DNA of 64,000 nt. It comes from Omphalotus guepiniiformis. Its lineage: Eukaryota > Basidiomycota > Agaricomycetes > Agaricales > Omphalotaceae. How positions within the stretch are numbered: position 1 is the stretch's first letter; each line of letters starts with the position of its first letter. Made by a program: the position numbers and the translations under genes. The notes beneath the pieces are model-generated. The model searched no databases. It was not told the DNA's origin and was given only the letters and a program-made list of their open reading frames with translations. The stretch spans positions 1,364,001 through 1,428,000 of the forward strand of contig JAQOOI010000018.1 of the NCBI GenBank assembly GCA_028554645.1, in the 5' to 3' direction. Shown one piece after another: positions 11,030 through 23,719 of this stretch.

Positions 11030-14000
11030 ATGGCTGATACGCCCGATGCCGTCACTCTATACGACGGGCGTGAAACCGACGATGTCGAGAACCAGCGCCT
11101 TCGAAACAACGAAGAACACCATGTCGATATTTCCGCTGCCGAGCAACAATTCAACCAGCTGTCGCGTCAACTTTCGCGTCAAATTTCTGCTCAACATAGC
11201 ATAAGGTCTGAACATGGCAAGAAGGAACCTGGAGAAACGAGTAGCATTGAGACCGTGCAGGAGAACGATCTGGAGAAAGGCGAGCAGGGAGACGTCTTTG
11301 ATCTGCGGGAGTATCTCCAATCCTCCAATGATGCGCACCAACAAGCTGGAATTAAGCACAAGGTAACCAATGTTGCGTTATGTATTGAAAGAAGATATCA
11401 ACATATGTTTTCTGTAGCATGTCGGTGTCACTTGGGAGGGTCTCCAGGTCAATGTAATAGGTGGCGTCGACAGCAAAGTAAGTGGTTAATGGCAGTTCTC
11501 GATTGCACGACGGTGTTCTAAACGCCGACCTATGTTCAGTTCTACATGTCAACATTTGCGAGTGGGTCTTGTTTGTGCCTTCTGGTCGTCGTCAATTACT
11601 AATTTCTGAATTCTGTAAACTCAGATGAAATCCTGAATTTTCTCCTCAGTCCTATATTACTGCTCTGGGGCTTCATCGCGCCTTTACTTCCTCACAAAAA
11701 GCTTCCGACGAGAACCATCCTTCATGAGTAAGCTTCGAAGCATATTTGTACCCGTGCTAGAGTTTCTGAATGACTTTTTAGATCCTCTGGCCTGCTAAAA
11801 CCTGGTGAAATGTGTCTTGTTCTTGGATGCCCTGGAGCTGGTTGCACTACGTTCCTGAAGTCAATTGCCAACCAAAGAGAAGACTATGCCGCCGTCAACG
11901 GTAATGTCTTATATGCTGGTATGGATGCTGCTGAGATGGCCAAATATTACAAAGGCGAAGTGGTTTATAACGAAGAAGGTAAGCTTTATGATAATGTTGC
12001 AAATAGTTCCGTTTGACCCCTCTTTGCATTAGATGACATTCATATTGCCACGTTGACGGTTGCTCAGACCTTGAGTTTCGCTTTGTCTACCAAGACCCCC
12101 GGTCCCAATGGCCGTCTTCCTGGCATCACTCGCAAGGAATTCGATAGCCAGGTCTTAGAAACCCTACTCAAAATGCTGAACATCTCACACACCCAGAACA
12201 CTCTTGTCGGTGATGAGTTCGTCCGTGGTGTATCTGGCGGGGAACGCAAACGTGTTAGTATCGCTGAAATGATGTCTACTCGTGCCCGTGTTCAGTGCTG
12301 GGATAACTCCACGCGTGGTTTGGATGCCTCTACTGCCTTGGACTTTGCAAAGAGTCTGCGAATCATGACGGACGTCTTAGGCCAAACTACGTTCGTTACT
12401 CTGTAAGTTCTGTCACAACTACCTCGTGATCGGTATCTGATATCATGTGCTGTAGATATCAAGCCGGCGAGGGTATCTACGAACTGTTCGACAAGGTTAT
12501 GGTGTTAGACCAAGGTCGTCAAGTGTTCTTTGGCGCGCCTTCGGAAGCTCGGGCTTATTTCGAAGGCCTTGGATTCAAGTCTCTCCCTCGTCAAAGCACC
12601 CCAGACTACCTCACCGGATGTACCGATCCCAACGAGCGGCAATTCGCTCCTGGCCGCTCTGCCATCGATGTCCCTTGCACACCTGAGGCGTTGGAGAATG
12701 CTTACCGTTTGTCGAAATATGGCCAAGGGAATGAGGATGCGCTGCAGAAGTACAAGCTGCTGCAGTCAACGGACAAAGCCGACCAGGAAGCGTTCCGTGC
12801 TGCAGTCGCTGACGATAAGAAGAAGGTGAGTTGTGTTCTGCTGCGACGAATTTCACTTCTCTAACAGTCTTCGAAACCATATAGGGTGTATCGAAGAAGA
12901 GCGCTTACACTCTCGGATTCACTGGTCAAGTTCGCGCGCTTGTGGTCAGGCAATTCCAGCAAAAACTGCAAGATAGATTCCAGCTATACACGAGTTTCAC
13001 GCTGTTCACGGTAGCTTCGATTGTCTTTGGTTTAATTGCGTAGTCTGATGCGTTGTTCTTAGGTTCTAGGTCTGATCATTGGAGGTGCTTTCTTCGGTTT
13101 GCCTACCACCTCTGCTGGCGCTTTTACCAGAGGAGGGTAGGTAAAGTCTATTCGATCATGTCCCCATCTCTGATGTCTTTCTGTTTGCAGTTTGCTCTTT
13201 GCGGCGCTGCTGACCACCTGTCTTGATGCGTTCATGGAGGTCTGTAGACTGTTTTTTTTTTGGAAAGTGATCCAGTACGCTGACGGCTTTTATAGATGCC
13301 TACACAAATGTCGGGTAGGCCTATTCTGCGTAAACAGGTGTGCATTGGGTTCCTCGATGATCTGTGTATATTGGCTCACCTGTCGGTAACTTTAGACCAA
13401 TTACGGAATGTATCGACCGTCCGCCACTGCTATTGCCAACACCCTGTCCGACATGCCTTTCTCTGCCGTTCGTTTGCTTATCTTCAACATATGCGTGTAC
13501 TTCATGTCTGGCCTTGCTCGGTCAGCTGGAGGATTCTTTGTCTTCCATTTATTCAACTATCTCGCCTTCCTCACCATGCAAGGTTTCTTCCGAACTTTTG
13601 GTTTGCTCTGTACCAACTATGATACTGCGTTCCGATTTGCAGTCTTCTTCATTCCAAACTTGTGCGTACTACTCGAGTTTTTAAATCTCGCATGATACGA
13701 CTGATTACCTGTTCCAGTATCGAATACACCGGTTATATCGAGCCTGTAGACAGTATGAAGAGATGGTTGTTTTGGATCTACTATATCAACCCCGTCGCAT
13801 ATGGTAAGCATTGGTCCTTGACCTTTTTACTCCGCTGCATCTGACGCGGATTTGTAGCATGGCAAGGTCTTATGGAAAACGAGTTCATGCGACTGCAGTT
13901 AACGTGCGATGGCGATTACATCGTGCCACGTAACGGGGGTGTATTGAACAACTATCCGTAAGTGGTCCGAGTTATCTGCACCTGCACAAACTTGATGCTT

Positions 14001-16916
14001 ATGATTGCCAAATTTCAGTGACGGTCTTGGTCCTAACCAAGTCTGTACCCTGTTTGGTGCCCAAGGTGGAAGTACTCAGATCGCTGGTTCTGCCTACGTC
14101 TCCGCCGGTTATGGAATCTTTGTGAGCGATCTATGGAAGCGATGCTTTGTTGTTCTCGTTGGCTTTTTCATTGCGTTCCAAGTCACTCAAGTTATTGCCT
14201 TGGAATTCTTCCCGGTACGCAGCCCTCTCGCTCGTTATTGTGACCCATGCATTCGCTGACTTCCGTTTTAGCAATACAACAGCGTTTCGGGTTTTAATGT
14301 ATTCGCCAAGGAAAATGCTGAGACCAAGCGGGCCAACGAGATCCTTCGTGAGAGGAAGACAAAGCGAGCTCAACAGACCCGGGCCGAGAAGGAAAAGTTG
14401 ATGGATGGGCAGGAAACCAAGGCTGAATTGGAAGTGCAAGGCGAGCAGCGCTACAGGAAGACCTTTTCCTGGGAGAATCTCAACTATGTCGTACCTGTTC
14501 CTGGTGGAACTCGTCGCTTGCTCCACGATGTCAACGGTTATGTGAAGCCCGGAACTTTGACTGCTCTCATGGGTGCCAGTGGAGCTGGTATGTGTATTTC
14601 TTGTAAACTTGTTGGTGTTACAGCTGGTAACATATATGGCAGGTAAAACAACCTGTCTGGATGTGTTGGCTCAAAGGAAGAACATTGGTGTCATTACTGG
14701 TGATATTCTTGTCGACGGTCGGCCTTTGACTTCGGACTTTGCCCGAGGAACAGCTTATGGTTTGTGTTTGACCCACCTTTTGCTGGTATATGCTCATTGA
14801 CTCTTGCTCGCCTACAGCTGAACAAATGGACGTACACGAGGGTGAGTCGGAAGTCTACATATATGCACCCGTGTACATTTGATAATAACGGTTGCTATCT
14901 TACAGGTACCGCAACTGTTCGGGAGGCCATGAGATTCTCTGCTTATCTGCGGCAGCCGGCGGAAGTTTCTATCGAAGAGAAGAACGCATATGTCGAAGAG
15001 ATTATTGAGCTACTTGAGCTGCAGGACTTGACGGAAGCCATCGTATACACTCTCGGTGTCGAAGCTCGTAAACGACTCACCATTGGTGTTGAACTCGCAA
15101 GTAAACCGGAGCTGCTTCTGTTCTTGGATGAACCCACTTCTGGTCTTGATGCGCAGAGTGCCTGGAACTTGGTTCGTTTCTTACGCAAGCTCGCTGACCA
15201 AGGTCAGGCTATTCTTTGCACGATTCATCAGCCTTCTTCTCTTCTGTTCGAGAGCTTCGATCGTCTGCTCCTTCTTGAGCGAGGGGGTGAGACTGTGTAC
15301 TTTGGTGATATCGGTTCTGACTCGCACATTCTGCGCGAGTATTTCGCTCGTTACGGTGCTATTTGTCCTTCCAATGTTAATCCTGCTGAGTACATGCTCG
15401 AAGCCATCGGCGCTGGTGTTGCTCCTCGTGTCGGTGACCGTGATTGGAAGGATATCTGGCTTGACTCGCCTGAATGCGCGACCGTCAGAGCAGAAATCGC
15501 TGCAGTCAAGGAACGTGGTTTGGCAAGGCCGGTTTCTGATCAGAAGGAATTGGCTACCTGTGTGTTCATTTTTGCCCAATTTTCTTCTGAGGTTTCACTG
15601 AACTTGCCCTGTCTAGACGCGACGTCTTTCCTCTATCAGCTCAAGATTGTGGTTCAGCGTAACAACTTGGCTCTATGGCGTTCGCCCGATTACATCTTCA
15701 CTCGCTTGTTCGTCTGCGCCTTTATTTCTCTTTGGGTCTCTCTGTCCTTCCTGCAACTTGGCACCAGTCTTAGAGACCTTCAATTCCGGGTGTTCGCAAT
15801 GTAAGAGTCAGCTCCGCTTTGACTCTCTAACCACCGGACTGACGATATAAATCTGTAGTTTCTGGGTCCCTGTCCTTCCTGCTATCATCATGTCTCAGAT
15901 CGAGCCTATGTTCATCAACAACAGACGTATCTTCATCCGAGGTGAATAATTTTCTACACGAGAAGAGACTATATACTGAATTCCCGAGACAGAGTCTTCT
16001 AGTCGGATCTACTCTCCCACTGTTTTCGCTGTCGGACAACTGCTTGGCGAAATTCCTTACAACATTCTTTGTGGTATCGTCTACTGGGTTCTGATGGTAT
16101 ATTTTGCTTTCTTTTTGTGCGCTCGATGCTCTAGCTCATAGCATTTTTAGGTCTATCCTCTAGGCTTCGGTCAGGGCTCCGCTGGCACTAACGGTACTGG
16201 CTTCCAGCTGCTTGTCGTCATCTTCATGATGCTGTTCGGTGTTTCCTTTGGGCAACTCATCTCTGCCATTTCGCCTAGTGTGCAGGTTGCTGTGCTGTTC
16301 AATCCGTTCATGGGTTTGACGCTGACCACCTTTTGTGGTGTCACTATTCCCTACCCGAGCATGATTAAGTTCTGGAGAGCGTGGTTGTATCAATTGAACC
16401 CTTACACGCGCACTCTTTCTGCAATGGTTACGACCGAGCTGGTGTAAGTCTGTTGTTTTTGTACCTCATGACTCGTGCTGACCGTTGACGTGGTTTCAAT
16501 CAGTGGCCTGCCCGTTCGTTGCAAGTCTGATGAGTTCAATGTGTTCACTCCTCCTGCAGGCCAGACCTGTGGGGAGTGGGCAGACAGCTTTGTGAATGCT
16601 TTCGGAGGCTATCTGGCCGATCCCTCCGCTACCGACGTGTGCCAATACTGTCAATACAAAGTGGGTGACGAGTTCTTCACACCATTGAACATGAGTTTCC
16701 ACAACCGATGGAGGGATGTCTGGGTTCTTTTTGCTTTCTTCGGTAAGTTTGCCTAGTTACAAGTCAAAATAACCTGCTGATATCGCGTGTTATCCAGTTT
16801 TCAATGTGATTTGCACTATCAGTGAGTACTTGCTATTCTTAGGATAGACCAAACCTGCTGACTGTTATACTGTACTTCTAGTTGCTTCTCGGTTACTCAG
16901 ATATGCCAAGCGGTGA
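11030..16916 (+). CDS. Full-size PDR-type (ABCG) ABC transporter
   Basis: A plasma-membrane drug or metabolite efflux pump by family. Many short introns separate exons that together encode an (NBD-TMD)x2 protein of about 1,450 residues. The acidic N-terminus contains a Ser/Arg/Gln-rich stretch. NBD1 has the PDR-type degenerate Walker [10 protein letters not shown], signature [10 protein letters not shown] and Walker B-like [14 protein letters not shown]2 has canonical Walker A GASGAGKTT (split by an intron near 14589-14641), the altered signature [16 protein letters not shown] and [14 protein letters not shown]. This asymmetry is normal for PDR proteins. Hydrophobic exons after each NBD carry the PDR motif YINPVAY and, in the second half, YQLNPYTRT. 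The protein ends [10 protein letters not shown] with TGA at 16914-16916. It converges on the GH5 gene with a repeat-rich 343-bp gap. The transported substrate cannot be read from the sequence. Confidence 0.93.
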
Positions 16917-16940
16917 TTTTTCACTTCGTTACATAGACTA

Positions 16941-17022
16941 TACATAGAGTCGCTATCTCACGAGTTTGCGAGAACGACAATACATAGAGCCGCTATCTCA
17001 CGAGTATGCGAGAAGTACGACA
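16941..17022 (+). repeat. Two-unit ~40-bp tandem repeat in the PDR 3' region
   Basis: Unit one (16941-16980) and unit two (16981-17022) both begin TACATAGAG and share CGCTATCTCACGAGT, then TGCGAGAA, with a few substitutions. They lie just 3' of the transporter stop codon, probably in its 3' UTR. Confidence 0.85.
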
Positions 17023-17143
17023 GTATCTAGAATAGTATCAAGCTGTATTTTGTCTCTCTTGTAACCCGTATTTCCGCTATAGAGTGCTTAGATTTATCAC
17101 ATTCTTTCGTACAATCATATATGTTGTCATGTTTCTGACAAGA

Positions 17144-17250
17144 AAATGCTCTGGTGTATATATTAAGAAAGAACCTTGACATGAAATGCTTTGGTATATA
17201 TATTCAGAAAGAAACTTGACGGAGAAAATGCTTTGGTATAAATATTCAGA
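17144..17250 (+). repeat. Three-unit ~40-bp tandem repeat between convergent genes
   Basis: Units start at 17144, 17184 and 17226. Each begins AAATGCT and continues with a TGGTxTATATATT-like core. The first two end in GAAAGAACCTTGAC or GAAAGAAACTTGAC; the third is cut short ten bases before the GH5 stop codon. Confidence 0.85.
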
Positions 17251-17259
17251 GGACTGTCT

Positions 17260-19004
17260 TCACAGAGTAAGAGAAGCGCTAAAATCAAAGGGCGCGCCCG
17301 TGAGAGCTTCCGTTGATTTAGACGCGCTGGAGATAGTGTCCCAGTCGGCACCGTTCACTTCAATCTTCAATCCGAATACATTGAGCTTCTCCTGTCAAGT
17401 GCAACTGTGAGAAACGACATACCTCGTAGTCCTCACCCTGATGAGGGTCGACATTGGTGATGAGCTCCCAGTAGAGCCAAGGAACTTTGTAGTTATTGAT
17501 CTTCTGAACGTTGGAGTTGAGATTCGAGGTACGACTGCTTCCCACTAAAGAACCCCATTCCTCCACGATGAGCTTCTTACCCGCAGACTGGGCCTGACTG
17601 ATGGCGCTGGACATGAAACTGTCGTAGTCGCTATATTAAGAGTCGAGGTTATATGGGATCCCCCTCGTAAGAAAATAAGCTACCACGCACTCATTGTAAT
17701 CGTGGATAGCAATAACGTCGACAGGGCACGAGCTGCTGAAGAATGTCGATTGGATGCTGGCAGATGCCGATCCTCCTCCGGTGAAAATCAACTGGTTAGT
17801 ATCACCAACATTGTTGCGAATCTATATGAGTTGATTTCAGAACACTAGAAGGAGAAGTTATTGCTATCGCAGATAACCGACCTGTTGAGCGGTAGTACAG
17901 ATCCATGATAAATGGTTCTAAATTTGTATGTGGTCAGCTTAGTGGTTTGTTACGTATCCTCAATCGAAAGCACTTGCCTTGTAGAGATTTTGGTCAAAAA
18001 TCATAGGTCTAGCAGAAATATTCGGTATTCGTCAGGACTCTAAGCTTATGACGATGAATGAGACACGAACTCGTTTTGCGCCTCATAACCGAAAATATGT
18101 CCGCCAAGCTCGCTCCAAGGCTTGTTGTCCAAAAGTGAGTTCTTGTGAGTGTTGAGGATGTGAGTAATTCGGTTATTAAAGGCCTTGATAGCATCTAGGG
18201 AGGTCGGGAAACAGGATTTTAGCGTCAAGTCAAGAAGCCACGGGAAAGTGGGGCTGAAAAGGGCTGAAACCGTAAAACCCACCGGAGTTGGTGTAGAAGC
18301 CATCGACGGAGTACGTAGAGGCGTAGATATCGTTGGATCGAAGGGCGTTCTCTGTAAATTTGCTTGACTCGTATTTAAGAGCATGTAGTATAAACATGAC
18401 CTACGGTCATACATTCCTACAATACGGATTAGTTTCATGCTTGCTTGTTTTTGACCTAAGCTCAATATTGGCCTACTCACCGATAAGCAGCTTGATTCCT
18501 CGATCATGAGCCTCGACCTGTAACGTACGGATAATGAATGAGGGATTGTCACGGATTTACTAAACATAGAATTGAAGTCACCATCAGCTGGTCGATTTTG
18601 TCCAAGACCGTGTCGTCGTAGTTCCCGATACCATTTGCTTCCAAGTCGTTGATTTTGACACTATCACTGTTTTTCTGGCTCGCTTGATGCCCGCAAACCC
18701 ATGTTCGTAGTACCTGTCAAGATATAGATATACAGTGAGGGGCCAGTACAATCGATGAGGCGATGGGTAAATTGTCACCTTCATTCCAGCAGCTTGCATG
18801 GCATCGAGAAGTGCAAATCGTTCGCTTTGCGGCAAGGCGTATAAATAGTAGTTCTGTTGATAGTTTTGAGATGAGTGTAAGAAACGAAGGGTTCAAGGGA
18901 CGAAATGAGGGGCTCACATTGGCGCCTGCGAAGCTGTTGGCACCCAATACGCTAGATATACTGGTAGCCAGCAAGAGAGCAGAAAGAGTGACGATGTTCT
19001 TCAT
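17260..19004 (-). CDS. Secreted GH5-like glycoside hydrolase (mannanase-like)
   Basis: About ten short exons join into one frame. The start MKNIVTLSALLLATSISSVLG is a clear signal peptide. The mature part begins ANSFAGANNYYLYALPQSER, the usual opening of fungal GH5 mannanase-like proteins, followed by KVLRTWVCGHQ and GNYDDTVLDKIDQLM. The candidate acid/base Glu is in FGYEAQNEP and the candidate nucleophile Glu in LIVEEWGSL, both spaced as in a (beta/alpha)8 clan GH-A enzyme. The C-terminal part has VPWLYWELITN. A last short exon after a GTATGT...AAG intron ends DFSASLTL with TGA at 17262-17260. By family it cleaves beta-linked plant or fungal polysaccharide outside the cell; the exact substrate is not determined. 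An upstream palindrome and TATA-like box suggest regulated expression. Confidence 0.85.
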
Positions 19005-19061
19005 ACTGAGAGAACTCCAACGATAGGAAACACCAATGTAGACCCGAACTCGAACTTGAAG

Positions 19062-19069
19062 TCTTTTTA
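19062..19069 (-). promoter_or_regulatory. TATA-like box of the GH5 gene
   Basis: On the minus strand the sequence reads ATTGGCATAAAAAGAC: an ATAAAAAG box about 58-65 bp upstream of the ATG, directly preceded by an inverted CCAAT (ATTGG). Confidence 0.4.
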
Positions 19070-19104
19070 TGCCAATCGACAATACTCTTGCTAGAAGCGT
19101 TCAC

Positions 19105-19120
19105 CGGTCAAGCTTGACCG
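19105..19120. promoter_or_regulatory. 16-bp perfect palindrome CGG-N10-CCG upstream of the GH5 gene
   Basis: CGGTCAAGCTTGACCG is a perfect inverted repeat about 100 bp upstream of the GH5 start and 36 bp upstream of its TATA-like box. Inverted CGG triplets with a fixed spacer are the classical target of dimeric Zn2Cys6 regulators. The binding protein is unknown. Confidence 0.5.
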
Positions 19121-19859
19121 TTCAACGAAACCTAGGTCTCAATCTATAACCGTGCTTGGCCGGTTGGCAAGTACAGTTGAAAATGGATAGAGGCGAAGGC
19201 CTGCTATGGCCTCAGGTTTTTGATGATCGTCGGAAAGTTCTCAACATGATGACTGCGATGATCATCAAAACCAAGGATTCGACCAGGTGACAAACAAGCG
19301 CTTCGCCTTCGTTTGGAAATATAAGCGCCCACCTGCGGTAACATGCCGCACGAGATAAATATGCTTGCGAGCATTGCTATACATGGAGCTTCAATTTGAA
19401 TGATAGTTGTGATGGCACACCATATGAACGTTGAGACTTGTCCAAATGTGTAGAAACGCGACCGATACAAGCCGATACACTGACAATTCGACCTGCGAGA
19501 GTCGCGAGAAATTGTGAGGATGTAAGTAGTAGAGTTTGCGAATAGGGTGAGGGATCAGGATATAATGTCAGCCAGTAATCGAAGCAATTAGAATATTCAA
19601 ATGCAGGATCACGATCATGGCTGGGTCGGACCAACTCCAGGTAGACAAGTGCAAAACATAGAGTAGAAGAGAGTAGATTTGACTAGATAGTAGTAAAGCA
19701 CAGTGAAGCACCTACTGGGGGTGCTCCCTCCAGCCATTTGAGTGTGCATTGTCGCGTGCATCTCAAAACAAACTCCGCCTAAACCCCAATTTATGTTTGC
19801 CGAGCCGCGGCATCATACAAAAAACCCTGCTTTGATCATCCACTTCCACCACCCTTCAA
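19121..19859. other. Intergenic region between divergent GH5 and thymidylate kinase genes
   Basis: About 740 bp with no convincing gene. Small minus-strand frames near 19204-19634 have no recognisable product and probably lie in the upstream region of the GH5 gene. Confidence 0.5.
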
Positions 19860-20765
19860 ATGGCTCGCGGCGCATTCATCGTAATCGAAGGACTAGATAG
19901 ATCCGGAAAAACAACCCAAACCTTAAACCTCACCTCAAGTATCGAGAAAACCGGTAAACAAGTCATCTCAATGAAATTTCCCGGTAAGTCCATCGTGCAT
20001 TATGATTAAAGAGGGGTGCTCAGCGGACATAAATCTCCGTTTTACTCAAAACTAAATCAACCAAGAAAAGATCGTACGACGACTATAGGGAAGATGATTG
20101 ATTCATATCTACGTTCTCAATCTGAACTAGACGACCATGCGATTCATCTACTTTTCTCTGCGAATCGATGGGAGCTTGCGTAAGAGCCAATCCTTTTCAA
20201 CGTTATGTCTAAACCCAGAGGATGCTTACCATGTGTTGAATGTAACTTGCTTTGTCCTCCCTCTTTGCCGCCGCCGCCGCGCCAATCACCTTCAATGACA
20301 ATCGAACACGAAACGCGAAACACCGCTACTCCTCCGGTCGATCCATCAAATCGCTTATCAAGGCCTGAAATTGAGAGGCATCTCCAAGAAGGGAAAATCA
20401 TCCTCTGCGACCGTTATGCGTTTTCTGGGATAGCCTTCTCCGCTTCAAAGGGTCTGTCGTACGAATGGTGTCGGTCACCAGACGTGGCTCTCCCCGCACC
20501 AGACATCACTCTCTTTCTCGACATATCCCCCGAAAAAGCACGAGAGCGAGGCGGGTACGGCGAGGAGCGTTACGAGAAGGAGGAGATGCAGCGGAAGGTG
20601 AGGGAGATGTTTCACAGGCTGGGAGATGAGACTATCTCGGAGGGTGGAAAATGGGTTGTTATAGACGCAGGTCGAGATAGAGATGCAGTCATGGCTGATA
20701 TGTGGAATCACATTGAAACTTTGCTACACGGTGTCGACGAGCCTATAGCTCGTTTATGGACGTGA
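19860..20765 (+). CDS. CDC8: Thymidylate (dTMP) kinase
   Basis: Converts dTMP to dTDP with ATP, an essential step of dTTP synthesis. Exons 19860-19983, 20071-20179 and 20363-20765 give 211 residues, the normal length. The P-loop is [11 protein letters not shown] near residue 13, followed by [20 protein letters not shown] (the FP-R dTMP-binding segment). Then come LLFSANRWE and [16 protein letters not shown], both family hallmarks. [22 protein letters not shown] contains the lid. The third exon starts after the AG at 20361-20362, which restores the frame as [13 protein letters not shown]; the longer frame upstream of it is intronic. It converges on UBC6. Confidence 0.93.
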
Positions 20766-21109
20766 ATCACTATTTGCCCCGTATACCAATTCACACGATC
20801 CAATTGTAAAGTCAGAGTTGTATATTATTGTGTAGCTTATCGGTGGAAAGACACAGAAATCCAATTATTCGACCCCGGAGAGCTATTCTGAGAAAGGCGT
20901 GAAAAAACTGAAGGAGAGGAAGGTGGAAACTCCACAAGATATTACAACAAATAGATGTTTGAACCAAGAAAGAACATGGTCAACCTCGCCGAACTCCCAT
21001 ATCCTATTATAGATCTATGATGATCGCAATCGGATGTTGTGCCCCAACGTCAACGTTTCAACCTTAGCGCCAGACGACAGATATGCTGACTCGAAGGTAG
21101 GTCCGCCCC
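20766..21109. other. Convergent 3' intergenic region
   Basis: 344 bp shared by the 3' ends of the thymidylate kinase and UBC6 genes. No other feature seen. Confidence 0.5.
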
Positions 21110-22378
21110 TCAAGCCCTAGATGATGATAACCTTGATACAATGACCGCCAGCGCGATGAACAGACCCCATCTCCATTTCTCCCAGATGATTCGACTCCAA
21201 GCAGCTGTGTTGGCTGCCACATCTTCTGGTTTGCCCTTTACACCATCAGCGCTATTGAGAGAAGGATTGGCGGCGATATTTGTCGGCAACGCATTTGTTG
21301 TGGAATTTGGAAGTGGGGGGACAGGAGGAAGGAGGGGTGTGGGTTGGAGATTGCCGCGGGGCACTTCGCCCATGTTGGGGAGATCACGGGCAGAGAGGGT
21401 GCAGTACTGTAAGCAAATTATTGTCAGTACATGATTATTAACAGTAGGGCAGTGGCTCGACGAGACATGGTGTGCCACTACAGCAACTTCAGGGCCAAGA
21501 TTGCCCATATGGCAACCTTTGCCCGCCCCGACCATCCACCTTTCCATTCTCCACAAAACAAATGCTACTCACATCCGGGAAAGCTTCCTTGAAGCGAGCT
21601 TGTGTCAGGTTCCACGCGTGGCTTCGGGAGGCAAACACCCGCTTTTGTGAGTCGGATGCAGTGACGGAACCAGTAGTCATCTCCTCAGAAATCATGAAAG
21701 ATAGAAGCCCCGTCAATCTACGAAACATTGAAATTAGCTCGTATATTCAACATACTGAAACACGAGAGTTAGCCACTCACATTGTCGCCACACTCCAAGC
21801 AGGGTTCCACTATTCAAAGGCGGGCGTCAGCTGAAGTTCCAAAGACCAGGATTCTACCACTCACCGTGCCAGGGTGAAAGTCTGACATTGAGAAACATAT
21901 CTTCTTGTCGGGGTGAAATCGCCCTGATGGTGTCAACATCTATATGTTCATGTCAGCATATCTCCCAAAGACCGCAGAAACCACCAAGCACCTTGATACC
22001 AGGGGGTTTGAATGGATATTCAGGTGGAAACATAAGAACACCATGATACTCTCCGCCTGCGAAGGGTGAATCTGGGGGACCGCGCTAAATCCACATCTGA
22101 GCTCTCAACCTCGTTGGATATTGACACTGACGCCGTATACTCACGATAATGTAATTCCCTGAGAAGTTGGCGTCAGTAAACTACCAGATCGAACCACTGT
22201 TGATAGAACGTACAAGTCAGGATGTTGCCCTCGTCAGGAACCGCCCAAATGAATGGTGGTGGCTCTTTCTGCATCGCAGCATATTCCTTTGAGAGCTACA
22301 ATTCGACCAGTCAGATACACGCCGTTGAGAAGCTTTGCGAGGAATAGTTACTCGTTTCTGTGCGGCTTTAGTGGCCAT
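21110..22378 (-). CDS. UBC6: Tail-anchored ubiquitin-conjugating enzyme UBC6
   Basis: An E2 of the endoplasmic reticulum membrane acting in ER-associated degradation. The first exon encodes MATKAAQKR and is followed by LSKEYAAMQKEPPPFIWAVP, then NFSGNYIIRGPPDSPFAGGE and MFPPEYPFKPP, the E2 core. The catalytic Cys is in KKICFSMSDFHPGTWNPAWS, the distinctive Ubc6-type active site. A Pro-rich linker and a C-terminal hydrophobic segment (WGLFIALAVIVSRL) followed by a short luminal tail ending SSSRA give the tail-anchored topology. Several small introns split the E2 domain. Confidence 0.92.
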
Positions 22379-23719
22379 TGAGGTAGAAGATGGTGATGGA
22401 AGGAGAACAAGGTAGGTGGGGGCGTGGGAAGATGATTACTGGGTGCTGTCAAGGGCCGAAACCAGCGGTCCAGGTTATGCTCTGTACTATATGGAGGCTT
22501 CGAGCTACATATCGTGGAGAATGGATCCCAGTTTTTATGCAGGAAAGCAAGCGCATATCATCACTTATCCGGTCAATTAATAGAGGCGCTCTTGTGCAGC
22601 CCAATCTCAACTGTCTACCCTCCGTGCTTTGGGCTGTACCCCAAGATCATGTGCTAGTTCTTCTAAACTCTGGTCAAGATTGATGAACGATATCGAACCC
22701 TGAGACTGAGCACATAAAATATGGTATATGTGTTTCAGGTGTTGCCTTGTCATATATCCCAATGGTGAGCATCTTCAGAACTTTGGATGGGTTCCAATAA
22801 CGCAGCTGCCAAACTTCAAAATGGTATGCAATTGCAGGCTATCTATCATTGACAATAACAATTGTTCCTTGTTCTTAAACCGTCTTATGCGTAACTAACC
22901 CCAGCTTTGGCTATGCACGTCTTTTCTCTTTAATTGCCGATACCCTTAAAATCACACCCAGATATCTACCTTGTCTCAGTTCGCAGGTCTGTCCAAGTAA
23001 TGTCCAAGGCAAGTTAGAGAACTGCGACTCAGCATGACATTCACATGGTACCGTTTGTATCTTTGTCATATTCATCGCACCCTTCGACAAGGTGTGTTGA
23101 AAAACTTGTATCCGTGGCGCAATGCTCCAATCCTAACGATTATGCTTTAGGTATAGTGCCGAATCCTGTAAATAGACCTGTGCAAACCCAGGCTCCCCGG
23201 TATCTCTGTAGCGACAAGGGCTTGCAAAGATATCGATATCATGATCAATGTACCAGGGAAGCACCATATAGAGTTCATGATCATGCACCAGTTGTATTAT
23301 AGCACAATGTGCCTCACTATTAACGTTGCCATTTACCTGGCGAAGTTGCGACTCGTGAACTGATTTTGCATGCACACCCTTAATCTCGGTATGGCAGGCC
23401 TAAGACTCAATTGCTGTATCGCGCCGATATACAGTACGTCTTGGTGTTATTGTTGAAGCTATAAAGCAAGTAATTTCAATTGTTGGCCAACCAAACACAT
23501 GCCTCACGCATTTGTCCGTATGATAATCACTTGACGAATTGCGGGGTCAGCGCAGCATGCCTATTGTATTACTATGTGCAGACGGGTAGTTCGACATGCA
23601 GGGATATGATCTGCTATTTCACCCTCGTGCAAACCATGCATATCATCTGTCCATGAGGTTGACTCTAGAAAGATTTCTATTATGCGGTACTTGACCTTAC
23701 TTGACGGAGATATACATCT
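22379..23719. other. Intergenic stretch, no gene recognised
   Basis: About 1.34 kb upstream of UBC6 and downstream of the oxidoreductase gene. Only short unrelated frames are present. Confidence 0.5.

Noticed and set aside
13617..15188. Several open frames opposite to the PDR exons
   Set aside because: They overlap conserved NBD and membrane exons of the transporter in antisense and are shadows.
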